Below are positions 8,601 to 17,460 of a DNA stretch of 18,930 nt, piece after piece (position 1 is the stretch's first letter; each line of letters opens with the position of its first letter). The DNA comes from Euperipatoides rowelli. Lineage: Eukaryota; Onychophora; Udeonychophora; Euonychophora; Peripatopsidae. Location: assembly GCA_003024985.2 (NCBI GenBank), contig PXIH01S0019892.1; one strand, 5' to 3'. Position numbers and translations under genes: made by a program. The notes beneath the pieces are model-generated. The model saw only the letters and a list, made by a program, of their open reading frames with translations, did not search any database and was not told the origin of the DNA.

Positions 8601-11600
8601 ACTAGTGTAATATTTTTTCCTTAATTAAAGGTAGGAAGAGTTACAATGCATCAAAAGGCACAGGGATTTTTTTTAAATTACATTATAATGGCAGTGACCA
8701 ATCAGATGTTGAACGTTTTTCTTTGACAAATTTTCTGGCTTCACAAAATATGCTTTGTAAAAATTGGCATGAATTTTATCACATAGGGTCATTGTGCCTC
8801 CTCCTTACTATTTGAGACATTTTGTTATTTCAAAGTATGCTAAGAGAAGGAAAATGACGACCAATTAGTTACGAGTACAGTTTATTGTTATGACTGTGAT
8901 TTATACTTTAAAATTTTTTTCACTGCCAACTATTATGGGATTTATACAAAGTGCACTATTGATTGAAAATGTGACGGAGAAGTAGGTGATTGTCTGAAGC
9001 TACACAATTTTAAAACTAAAACATCGATAAATAAAGTTAATCAACTGACTTTTTTTTTTTTTTTCGAGGATGATGTTTTAAAATGTAATCTATCTAGTTC
9101 AGGAAGAAAAAAATATGGAAACTATCAACTTAGATTTAGACACAATTACTAGGAGAATAACATATAACTTAGATTTAGACAAGATTACCAGTGAAAAATA
9201 TGGCAACACATAAATTTAGATTTAAACGATTACTAGTGAGGAAAAATAGCAACAGCACTTGGGTTTAAACATGATTATTAGTGAGAAAACATGGCAACAC
9301 AACTTAAATATGATTACTAATGGACCCGTTTTTTGAGCTCTGTAATAGTGGCCTAAAATTAACACAGATCATCCCATTTACAGCATTTGTGATGTGTATT
9401 GTGCTGCGTTACAAAACCTGATCACAGTTAGTTAATTTACTGTAAATATAAAAAAACAAAAAACAATTAGGCTACAATGTGATAATAGAACACATACCAA
9501 GCCTGATTTGTAGTAACCTACACCACCATGTTACAGTTTTCTTAATTCACATAAATACCGGTAATCTTTTCGGACAAGCTCAAAACACATATTTTTCTAA
9601 AAAAGCACAAAAATAAAATCCAAAGGCAGATTACTTTCAGTTGTATTGCGCTGTTCTTTTCCCCCATAACTAAATAAGGAAAGTACTGCTAATAACTTTC
9701 CATTATTATTTACAAATTACAATAGGAATGGGCACCATGAAGGATTAGGACGTAATTAATTGCTCTCCCAGTTGTTCCACCCATTCGATGATGAGAAGAG
9801 AGCTAGAAGATAATACCCTTATGATATTAATCATGTGATATCTGCTGAATCTGCCGTACATTTTTAAAAGTTGTATTTTCTCTCCTGGCAGAGGAATAGA
9901 GGCAGAGTTTGTAAAAATGCACTCATAACAAATTGGGATGCACTGAATGCTGGCTTCGTTTTTGGTCCTGTCATCTGAATAATTATTTAAATCTGGCTGA
10001 ATAGTTTATACTGAGCAATTTAGAAGCCGGAGTTCTTTTTTTTTTTTTTTTTTTAATTTTCCACATTAATAATTTAATAAAAGCTAAGAATTTTAATAGA
10101 AATTGATTGAAATTTTTTTTACTTTTTTTAAAAAATAGAATAAATTAAAACAATCATTTAATGGTAATAAAATACTATATTATAACTATTTGGCTCCTGC
10201 CAAATAATTTCTAACTATTTCCAAAATATATTCAGTGCACCCCAAATAATTAGACAGAAACTTTGATTTAAACACAATTATTAGAGAAAAAAAATCAAGA
10301 GGAATAATGTCCAATTAATATTTCAATGTATTTTTTAATAATTAAATTATTTTTTTAATCTTTTATATTAAAAAACAAAAACATTACAAAATGAGAAAAG
10401 TAATACTTTGATTAGCAGCCAGAACTACTTTTTCTCCTTCCAGTTTTGTTTTTCCATAATTATTAAGAGGATTTGTTTCTGCATCTTCATTGTATGGAGG
10501 CTTTGTACCATCAAAAACATAATCAGTACTAATGTAAAGAATAAAAGCCCCAACATCAGCTTAAAAAGAAAGAAAGAAAAAAAAAATATCAGTACATACT
10601 TTTTCTGTTAATTCTGGAATATCAAATTATTTTGGATTGAAAATTACTATTAATATATTGTATAAGATATTGACGGTAAGTAGGCTAATTACAGTAGCCT
10701 ATATTACTTGCACATAATTTACTATTATTGTCAGTGAAATTAACAGCAAGATTTTAAATAGGAAAAAAAAAAATAGAAATTTTTTCAAACAAGGTTAATT
10801 TGATTAGCATATACTAAAGGATATTCACATATTTTAATACTATTCATTTTTAAATATAAAATGACTATACTTAATATACAGTATATTTTTAATTTCTGTA
10901 ATAATTTTCTAACAACTTTTTATAATTACTGTAGAATGAAATCAAAAGATGCCCTACAAGAGTGCCAACCCTATTTCTCGGGCAAAGTTAGATAAAGTAC
11001 GCCATCGTCACACAATCGTGGCATCACCACACAAACATTTTGATCACAATTAAAGAAATCCAATCTGTGCCATGCAACAGCGCCCCCTAGTTTTTACCTC
11101 ATCTAAGTTTCAGGACTGTTTCCGTGCAACCCAAAAAAAGTGCATCGTTTTGTAAAACAGTCTTTTAAAGAATTCTGATTCTAACCAAATATGTGCGCAT
11201 GGGCAGATTTGCAATGTAGTGTAGTAAATTAAAGTCTCATTAGCATGGTGTCAACTCTTTCTCCCCCGCAACAAATGATAAGTACAAAAGCACATTTGAT
11301 CGGCATTCTACGGTATTATATCCTGATATTTGCAGATAATTTTAAAAATTCTAAAAAAAAAATTCCCACTGTTTTGCCTTTTATATTAAATTTGCATCCC
11401 ATCTATTTATTAAACTCTCAAACTGCTTAATAACCAACAGTAATATAAAAGACTATAAATTACCAGCTGCTCTAGCTAAGTTTTCCGTAGCTGAAACATT
11501 TAGGCGATATGTTTCTTCTACCTCTTTGTCCACTTTATCAGGCTGTCTTTGAGCCGCACTGTGTATAATTACATTTGGCTAAAAATATAAAAGTAAATTT

Positions 11601-14240
11601 CAAATTTTAATCATTTATTAGGAGGAAAATAAACTAATGTGTTAAAATTCAAGGGCAGTTCATGACCAAGGCCAAGTTTTGAAAAAATGTTTTGGCCAAA
11701 TACGAAGACATAGTTCAAGAATGATGCTAATGGTTAACCATCATTAGGACTATGTGTTTTGGTTTTGAGAAGTAATATACAGTAGATTATACTTTGTATA
11801 TACTGTACATACAGTATACAGCATATACCGTATGCATACATGTATAATACATATATTACCATATGCAGGTATATGTAATTTTATTAGACATTCTTTCAGT
11901 ATAATAAGGACTACCAAAATTAAATTTAAACTATACTAATTATGTCCCCAAAAGACACTAGAGTAGATGAGAATATCTAAAATACACACACACACAGAAA
12001 TAAAACAAAATAAACAGTTTATCATTAAGACTAAATAATACACAACTCACATTTTATAGTTTGAGTGCAATTCCTTTTTAAAAAATAAATAAAAAGTTTT
12101 CCCATAATCTAGCAGAAATAAACTGTTGAATCATGGGAGTAAGTTATAGAAAATTACCATGATGTGGGAAAATGTACGTTCCATATATCAAGAAAACTAT
12201 TGAATCACAAGATTATATCAGAAAAGATGTACACTAGGAGTGCAATATATATACATGTATAGCACGAGACAAATAAAAACTATGGCAAAACAATGATCAA
12301 GGCTGAGAAATCAAAAATACAAGACCAAGAGGTCATAATTAGAAAACAAAGACCAAGAAATAACAGCAATGAGACTGATAAGCATTTTTCAATCAATTAT
12401 ATTAAACAATAGCGTGGCAGCATCAAAGATGTTATTTCTATTTGACCACAAACTTTTTATTTATTTCTATTTTTTATATTTTACAGCAGGGGCTGCATGG
12501 CTATACTACAAATACGATACTCAATATTTAATATTTCTTCTTGGAATTGAAATCGTTATATGAACATACGTTGGCTGCACACTTTAGACAAAAAGTACAC
12601 AATGAGTTTGAAAAATATTGCGACATCAAAGTTGACCGCTCAAACTGGTAGCGAACATTTTGAAAATTTTTGAATTTTGAAAAGAATTATGCCAATAAGT
12701 TAATCCGTGCTTCTAACTCAGATATCAAACCATGATACATCAAACATATGATTCCAGAGTCTAAAATGCAGTGGGCTACACTTGCTTTGATGTTATAAGA
12801 AATCCTTTAAATGAAGAAAAATATAGGTGGCGCACTTACTCAGGGAGGATCAAAATTTTCTTTAAAAAGTGATTAACAATACAGGGTGTACATAAACGAC
12901 CGTTATAGTTTTAAACATTAACTAAATAAGCCGGCAAAGAACTTCTGTGCCCTAGGATGCTAAATGATGCCAATTAATATTACCTCCTCCTCCCAATGGT
13001 TTAAAAATGAATAAAATTCTTAAAAGTTAAAACCCAATACTAATGCTAGCTTGAGTTATTGCATTTTAGTTACAATTTTAATCAATAGATGGCGCTAGTC
13101 TATTTCTGCCAAGTACTTAAGGATTTTATATTATAGGCCCCTTATACAGTAGATAATAATTTCACTGTACATCACAGAAGTTCCGGGCGGAAGTCATTTA
13201 AAAGAGGTACCGGTAGCCAAAAAGTTTCATAGATGGCGTTCCTATTTAGGTACCTGTGACAAGTGGTGCCACCTGGTGGCATAAACACAAGTATTGCAAA
13301 ATCACTCAGTAGTCATGAATTCTCTAGAGAAGGCACAGTGTGCGGAGTTCAGAACTCAATACAGACCACCACCGTCAAAGCCTAATATTCAGTCCGGTAT
13401 GAAATATTTATGGCCATGGGAAGTGTTGAGCATAAGAAAGGTCATGGATGGCATACAGTGTTTGATGAAACAATCAAGAGTGTGCGACATGTTGAAGATT
13501 TATTATACCAGAAAATACTTTAAATTCTGCTCTATCTTATTCTGCCACTAGAGGTCATAATTGTAAGTTGTATAATAATTCCCTGCGTTCAATCAAAGTT
13601 GAAAAGTTCTTTTATGCACACCCTAAATATACAACTATATAGTAATAAGCGACACCAATGAAGTATAACGGTAATTTGACTTAATCTGTCAATAAATTTT
13701 GAAATATTTTTTTTTAAAAAATCTAATCTTTTTTTTATGTCATTTAATTATTGAACGTTAATTTTATTAAAAATATTTATACATTAAAAACTTGTTTTGA
13801 GTAAATAAACTACAAATTTTTTACAATTGGCTGAAATTTGCACATACGTATTACGCAGGTGGAGTGATGTTTAAACAATTATGTTGAAGTCGAACAGTAG
13901 AAATATTTGATGAGCTGGGAGTCAAAGGTTTCGTGCATGGTCCTCTTTCTCAGTGATGGGGCAATACCAGAATTTTAAGCCTGAAATAAGAGCGGTGCTT
14001 GAAGGGTACATTAAATTAAAAACATTGCTAATATAAAAATAAGACTTTAAAAATTTAATCTACCTTAAATTCATTTATTAAATTTTTGACTGCATCAAAA
14101 TCACAGATATCTAGTTTTTTTAAATTTCCTTTGGTTCTTGAAAATGCTAATCCTAAGACATTCCATGATTTCTCATTAAACATTTTTATCAATGGTCGGC
14201 CTAGTAATCCTGAACCTCCTGTAATCAACACTCTCGTCAT
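5411..14240 (-). CDS. MAT2B: Methionine adenosyltransferase 2 subunit beta, five coding exons (whole gene span)
   Basis: The product is the regulatory, non-catalytic beta subunit of MAT II, which partners the catalytic MAT2A subunit that makes S-adenosylmethionine from methionine and ATP. Seen here: exons 14064-14240, 11464-11578, 10407-10559, 7377-7570 and 5411-5677 join to 906 nt, 301 residues plus TAA, with GT-AG borders and junction phases 0, 1, 1, 0. The fold is that of an RmlD-like extended short-chain dehydrogenase. GxxGxxG lies at residues 8-14, an arginine after beta-strand 2 at 35 suits NADP binding, the ST-D-YVFDG segment is at 108-115, and YxxxK is Y132/K136. The frame matches the vertebrate family along its whole length without gaps at exon junctions. 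The usual vertebrate protein is about 320-334 residues; this one is shorter at both ends. The family identity is secure. The exact N-terminus is less certain because an acceptor-like site lies 23 nt upstream of the ATG. Confidence 0.95.
5968..6481. repeat. Tandem duplication of about 248 bp, broken by an N
   Basis: The unit beginning AGAGCTTAGATTTAAG occurs at 5968-6215 and again from 6216 to about 6481. The second copy is interrupted at 6311 by one N, after which 19 bases (AACTGACACTACCCCCTCA) are repeated exactly. The copies differ at about two positions near their 3' ends, for example GTATACC against GTATGCC. The N plus exact overlap points to a contig join. The two copies with slight divergence could be two haplotypes placed end to end or a genuine recent duplication. 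Confidence 0.8.
6827..6870. repeat. Pair of 18-bp direct repeats that form hairpins
   Basis: AGTCTCGTTAGGGACACC (6827-6844) and AGTCTCGTTGGAGACACC (6853-6870) differ at two positions. The second folds as GTCTC-GTTG-GAGAC. Within intron 4; no function is known. Confidence 0.6.
7377..7570 (-). CDS. MAT2B: MAT2B coding exon 4 (residues 150-213)
   Basis: This exon is 194 nt, from acceptor AATAATAG to the strong donor CTA|GTAAGT. It encodes [19 protein letters not shown] and [15 protein letters not shown], the conserved MAT2B middle region that includes the ILYG strand and the RFP-x-DVA block shared with bacterial RmlD. It joins exon 5 in phase 0 at ...KNLL|DPTV. Confidence 0.95.
8263..8519 (+). 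pseudogene. Broken Gypsy-type LTR retrotransposon protease fragment
   Basis: The plus-strand frame from 8263 reads an acidic lead-in with a W and then [11 protein letters not shown] at 8347-8379. The DTGA at 8350-8361 is the active-site motif of retropepsin-type aspartic proteases. The lead W...V.I.G plus DTGA-x-x-N-x-x-P is the arrangement seen in Ty3/Gypsy Pol. The frame stops at 8443-8445. A similar-looking continuation starts in another frame at 8442 and stops at 8517-8519, so a frameshift is present. No reverse transcriptase, integrase or LTR was found nearby. It lies in MAT2B intron 3 on the opposite strand and is a dead fragment. Confidence 0.7.
9127..9323 (+). repeat. Degenerate minisatellite, about five units of 39-47 bp
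   Basis: Units start at about 9127, 9166, 9213, 9256 and 9301. Each begins with a variant of AACTTAGATTTAGACA, followed by ATTACTAGTGAGAAAA and, in the later units, ATGGCAACAC. A single further diverged unit is visible at 10258-10290, about 940 bp away. This is typical of an old expanded repeat or the tandem core of a lost element. Confidence 0.75.
10407..10559 (-). CDS. MAT2B: MAT2B coding exon 3 (residues 98-148 plus split codon 149)
   Basis: This exon is 153 nt, from acceptor TTTTTAAG to a fairly weak donor CAAA|GTATTA. It carries the catalytic core of the SDR fold: [15 protein letters not shown] at 106-120 and YGKTK at 132-136, which holds the Tyr and Lys of the YxxxK motif. The family is not known to reduce a sugar nucleotide; the motif is retained from RmlD ancestry and helps bind NADP. 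The codons split at both ends rejoin to Ala98 and Asn149. Confidence 0.95.
10560..11463 (-). other. MAT2B intron 2
   Basis: This intron is 904 bp, with donor GTAATT and acceptor TTTTTAAG on the minus strand. A less AT-rich segment at 10950-11230 contains a CTCF-like word, ACTAGGGGGCGC on the minus strand at 11080-11091. No gene was seen. Confidence 0.9.
11464..11578 (-). CDS. MAT2B: MAT2B coding exon 2 (residues 60-97 plus split codon 98)
   Basis: This exon is 115 nt, entered in phase 0 after TTTTTAG and left in phase 1 at GCTG|GTAATT. It encodes [14 protein letters not shown], the strand 4 segment typical of RmlD-like SDRs, followed by the helix ending NLARAA. It is too short and too intron-flanked to appear as a long open frame, and was found by matching the family sequence between exon 1 and exon 3. 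Confidence 0.95.
12882..13625 (+). mobile_element. Decayed DNA transposon with terminal inverted repeats
   Basis: The left end CAGGGTGTACATAAACGACC (12882-12901) and the reverse complement of the right end, TAGGGTGTGCATAAAAGAAC (13606-13625), match at 16 of 20 positions. Both sides are flanked by AATA, a possible 4-bp target duplication that could be chance in AT-rich DNA. The 744-bp interior includes a broken helix-turn-helix coding segment related to transposases. It is therefore an internally deleted or decayed copy sitting in MAT2B intron 1. Confidence 0.65.
13315..13512 (+). pseudogene. Transposase N-terminal helix-turn-helix (DUF4817-like), frameshifted
   Basis: From the ATG at 13315 the frame reads [19 protein letters not shown], then SKPNI. 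The homologous reading then jumps to the next frame near 13400, continuing as [17 protein letters not shown] and then [11 protein letters not shown], and stops at 13510-13512. The order KAQC ... FRTQY ... PPSKPNI ... FMA-x-GSV-x-HKKGHG ... DET-x-x-x-VR is what I recognise from the DUF4817 helix-turn-helix found in arthropod and cnidarian transposon proteins. A block between KAQC and EFRTQY is missing compared with the family. No DDE catalytic part is seen. It is clearly inactive. Confidence 0.7.
14064..14240 (-). CDS. MAT2B: MAT2B coding exon 1 (residues 1-59)
   Basis: This exon encodes the first beta-alpha-beta unit of the Rossmann fold, beginning [15 protein letters not shown], with glycines 8, 11 and 14 forming the dinucleotide-binding loop. 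It ends after NEFK at donor AAG|GTAGAT (GT at 14063-14062), phase 0. The ATG at 14240 is the first in its open stretch: reading upstream in frame there is no other ATG before a TAA at 14270-14268. A pyrimidine-rich run ending in AG at 14265-14264 suggests the transcribed exon may begin at 14263, either after an unseen 5' exon or a spliced leader. Confidence 0.95.
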
Positions 14241-14265
14241 GCTTGTATTTTGGCAACAGATGGCT
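14241..14265 (-). promoter_or_regulatory. Splice-acceptor-like site just upstream of the MAT2B ATG
   Basis: On the minus strand the sequence runs TTTTTTATTTTAATTAG and then 23 nt to the ATG. This looks like a 3' splice site of an upstream 5' intron, or a trans-splicing acceptor in lineages that use spliced leaders. The 23 nt are open in the MAT2B frame, so a short N-terminal extension from an upstream exon is also possible. Confidence 0.45.
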
Positions 14266-16300
14266 AATTAAAATAAAAAAGATGGTAAAGAAAAATAAAT
14301 TATTATAAATAAAATAAAATATTAATTATTAAACAAAAATAAATTGATTGGAATATGAATAGCATAACAAGGCCTAATTTTTCATGTATTTCTTTATAGG
14401 CCTATAATGTAAATTAAGAATCTTATATATTGTAATAATTAACGGTTGGTTTGTGTAACTTCGAACAATGAGGATGCCTAGATAACAAATCAGATATTAA
14501 ATTAATCTTTTGACTTGAAAATTAAATGCAATGAAAATCATTATTTTTGTAACTTTAAATGAATTATTTTAAATACCAATAAAGTTGCATCAACTTGTAA
14601 ATGTGATGTTTATAAAGTATGGAAGATCTGGCATACAAAACAATTTCTAAGTATAAATGTGAGCGAAAACTTTTTTTTTTTTACTAATGAATCTGGCCAC
14701 CGTTCAGAAGCACAGATGAGCTTCCATTTACTGTATATGCATTTCTAAAGCACTGTGATGTAAGATGTTTCTTAGAAATCAAAAGGAAAATCAACTTTGA
14801 CTGCTCCCCAACTATCTTAATATCTCGTGGAAGGATACGCAAGTATAAACACACACATACACACAACTATCTATATGAGTAATAGCCTATATTAACTTGT
14901 TTAGATCACACTTTAATTCAAATTACTTAATACAATATGTGGAAGCTCACATAGCTATTGTATTATTATGAGGTTTATTACCTTAAGAACAATATTTACA
15001 TATTTATAATGACAAAAATTACAATATAGAGTCGTAGCCCTGTAGGATGTTTATACTATCATCCTCTTTTTCACTTGTGGACGAAATCACCTTTGGTCTT
15101 CTAATTACTGTATTTACATTTTCTCAATTCTGTGAAAGACCAATAAATGTCAAAGACAAACCGACCATCCTGCCTTAGTCAGGACGTTTTTTTCCCTTTC
15201 CGAATTAAATTTTAGAATCAAAAAATTAAATATCAAAAAAGACATACAATAAAGAACGTGATTAAAGAAAAAAAAACATAAATTCTTGAGCGCACAACCA
15301 GAATAGAGGTGTAAAGATAAAACCAATAAAAAAGGTATATCAAAATTAAAATATGGTATCCGAAATAACACTGTTGGACTTATAGTTATTTCGAACAAGG
15401 TCTCTAGAGATGTGACCCAGGTTCGAAGTATAGACTAAACAAAATATGTAAACAATCAACAGTAGGCCTAGTTACAGACAAAATCAATATTAAGATGTCT
15501 AATAGTATAACAATGAGTCTAGGAAAAGGGGAAAAAAGCCTTGCAAATTCCCGTGCTTAAGATTTTGAACTTTCTATTAGCTCACCTCCCCCCAAAGAAT
15601 CTTTATGGGAATATAAATTTACATTAGTAATTAGCTACAGTATTTAATTTTTGAAATCCTATTTGGTCGCTTCTGATATGCCTTATTAATATTCAGAGTT
15701 ATTAATTTTTGATGGAACAATCCTGCTAAGCATTAGAATGCAAACCAACTTTTATAGACTTCATTATATACATTTTTTTTTCCACAGAAAAATTAGACAG
15801 TGAAATAATATATCGGAATCATATTATCATTACTTTAAAAATATTTATAAAACAATAAAAATATTAATTCATAATTATAATCTATGTTCATGTTTTTCCA
15901 ACTTAATAATAAAGTTGTAGTTTGTGATTTGATCATTTGGATTATCAACGAATATTCCTTTTAATTTTTAATATCCAATTTTTAGTTTAATTAAAATATT
16001 ACAATTTTTAAATCAGTAGACAGACAGACAGACTGCATTAGTAAATATTTAATTCTTATCATGCTGGCATTTGATTTCATTCAATTATGAAATATTTCCT
16101 TTTATTGATTTTTTTCTAAATTTTTGTTTTTTAAAGATTGTCATTGTCCCCTGAGAACAAAAACCGTTTTTCATTTTCAATTCCTTTTTAAAATAATTTT
16201 TAAATTCTTGTTTTAAATATTGTCTACATGAGATGAAAATAATTTTCAAATTTCTATTTTTAAACCTGTCATTTATTTCTCCTTTGAGTAAAGTCGGACA
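14266..16300. other. 5' flank of MAT2B, AT-rich, no gene seen
   Basis: The stretch may hold a 5' UTR exon and the promoter of MAT2B, but I could not find a convincing first exon, TATA box or initiator. A short CA/CACATA run lies at 14848-14868 and a CAGA run near 16018-16031. Open frames here are short and AT-driven. Confidence 0.5.
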
Positions 16301-17041
16301 GTATCATTGGGGATGATTTTTTTTTCTCCCCATGTCTCATGTCACAAAAGCCGATTACACTCATTGGAGAATTTTAATTTTGGAGCAGGATGTTTCTTCT
16401 CATGTAAATCAATCCGTTGGTTATCTGGATGTTTTCCATCCGATCAACTAAATCCCACATCCATCACCCAAGGATGCTTATTCAAGCGTGACAATGAATT
16501 AATCTGAAAAATAATTTATTTCATTTCTCCTGATCAGAAAAATTTCATTTTTTTCTTATTATTTAATACTTGGCTTTATTTCCACATTAATATTGGTATA
16601 ATAGCAATTATTAATATTTCCACAACATAATTTATTTAATTTTGTACATATTTAATTTTTGGTGATTCATACTTAACCACCATGGAGAAGTAGGCTACAA
16701 TAGCACCGTTTGACAATGGACCTGGATCTACCCCTCCTCCTTTGATGCCCCAACCTATGCATGACATAACACTTGAAGTGCTACTATATATTTTTATTGG
16801 GAACTGGACTTTTAAATATTCAAAACACACCTTCCAAAACCTCATTGGATCGGTTCCCTTTGCTAAAACTTGGGACAGTCAAAATGCTAATTCTTTTACC
16901 CTTTACATCACAAAATTTTGTCTTCAATGTTTATCACCATGAAGAACTTCTACCACTCAGAAGAAAAACTGTGATAAAACAGATATAGACCAGCCCAGCT
17001 GCAGCTAGTACCAGTCCATCTCCAGCCACCAAGCCACAGCC

Positions 17042-17112
17042 GTAAGTAAAAATTTTTGCAAACTAAATTGGGTACTTGATTTTTTTACCATACTATTACC
17101 TTCCGTTTCCAG
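17042..17112 (+). other. Candidate short intron
   Basis: The donor CC|GTAAGTA is a near-perfect consensus, and the acceptor is preceded by a pyrimidine-rich TTACCTTCCGTTTCCAG. Splicing would join an upstream Ser/Pro/Ala/Thr-rich reading (SPAAASTSPSPATKPQP) to a short frame that meets TGA at 17171-17173. At 71 bp it is far shorter than the MAT2B introns, so the signals may be accidental. Confidence 0.3.
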
Positions 17113-17203
17113 CATACCATCAGCAGCTGAGAGAAATTGTGCTACCCAGCCAAAAGTACCCAGACTCAGCTGAAGTTTTTTTAAGTTTATTTTCAACATT
17201 ACC

Positions 17204-17452
17204 ATGTCAAGTACCCCAACTAAAACTCCAACCCTAGACCAGTTAAAGGCTGTGGCCGATTCCAAACGGCAGGGAGGCCATTTTTCCCATAACATAAGAG
17301 AAGTCAACCAGCTAAAACAGAGGATAGGCGAAGCCAAACACTGTGGACCAGATCCCTGTGCCACAATGTTCTGTAGCTTAAAGAACATGAGGCCAGTATA
17401 CACCACTGATCTATCCCACTTTGACAGCTTGAGGCTGAATCACTCTACCTAA
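17204..17452 (+). CDS. Unrecognised 82-residue open frame, possible exon or element fragment
   Basis: I do not recognise this protein. It starts at an ATG in a favourable context (ACCATGT). It has a Thr/Pro start (SSTPTKTPTLDQLKAV), a charged, helix-prone middle (NIREVNQLKQRIGEAK) and a cysteine segment (HCGPDPCATMFCSLKNMRP), and it ends in a TAA. Its composition is soluble and charged, unlike the AT-driven frames around it, which argues for real or recently real coding sequence. In the same frame upstream a TGA lies at 17171-17173. The overlapping minus-strand frame is longer (133 codons) and cannot be excluded as the real one. It has no assigned relation to MAT2B. Confidence 0.25.
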   Translation: MSSTPTKTPTLDQLKAVADSKRQGGHFSHNIREVNQLKQRIGEAKHCGPDPCATMFCSLKNMRPVYTTDLSHFDSLRLNHST

Positions 17453-17460
17453 TGCCCCAA

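Larger units (their letters stand above)
7571..10406 (-). other. MAT2B intron 3
   Basis: The longest intron, 2836 bp, with donor GTATTA and acceptor AATAATAG on the minus strand. It holds an N at 7730, a broken Gypsy protease fragment, a minisatellite, long T runs near 9051 and 10036, and otherwise plain AT-rich sequence. Confidence 0.9.
11579..14063 (-). other. MAT2B intron 1
   Basis: This intron is 2485 bp, with donor GTAGAT and acceptor TTTTTAG on the minus strand. It carries a short CA run at 11981-11994, an 8-bp-arm hairpin at 11799-11818 (TATACTGT/ACAGTATA) and a DNA-transposon relic from 12882 to 13625. The 12550-12880 stretch beside the relic is also less AT-rich and may be more of the same or another repeat. 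Confidence 0.9.
16300..17460. other. Unassigned block with coding-like stretches on both strands
   Basis: The block is richer in G and C and more complex than its surroundings. On the plus strand there is an 82-codon frame and a textbook 71-bp intron-like segment (17042-17112). On the minus strand there is a 133-codon frame (17005-17406), a hydrophobic reading containing YGCGLVAGDGLVLAAAGL around 16984-17037, a 69-codon frame (16636-16845), and an acceptor-like TTATTTTTCAG at 16504 followed by a charged reading interrupted by an in-frame TGA at 16444-16446. These cannot all be real. It could be a gene end, a pseudogene or a mobile element; I recognise none with confidence. Confidence 0.45.

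Noticed and set aside
10408-10611. Plus-strand 67-codon frame
   Set aside because: It lies antisense to MAT2B exon 3.
14086-14271. Plus-strand 61-codon frame
   Set aside because: It lies antisense to MAT2B exon 1 and is a shadow of that coding sequence.
14684-14866. Minus-strand frame beginning with a Cys-Val run
   Set aside because: The start is a translated CA microsatellite and the rest has no protein features.
15414-15425. B-box-like GGTTCGAAG
   Set aside because: The last bases of the box do not fit and no A box or cloverleaf is present upstream.
16307-16507. Plus-strand 66-codon frame
   Set aside because: The charged reading on the opposite strand looks more protein-like, and neither strand gives a recognised family, so I did not list it as a gene.
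17005-17406. Minus-strand 133-codon frame, the longest in the window
   Set aside because: It is rich in Trp, Leu and Met, with no motif I recognise, and it overlaps a plus-strand frame of more natural composition and a strong plus-strand splice pair. Kept only as an alternative in the block description.
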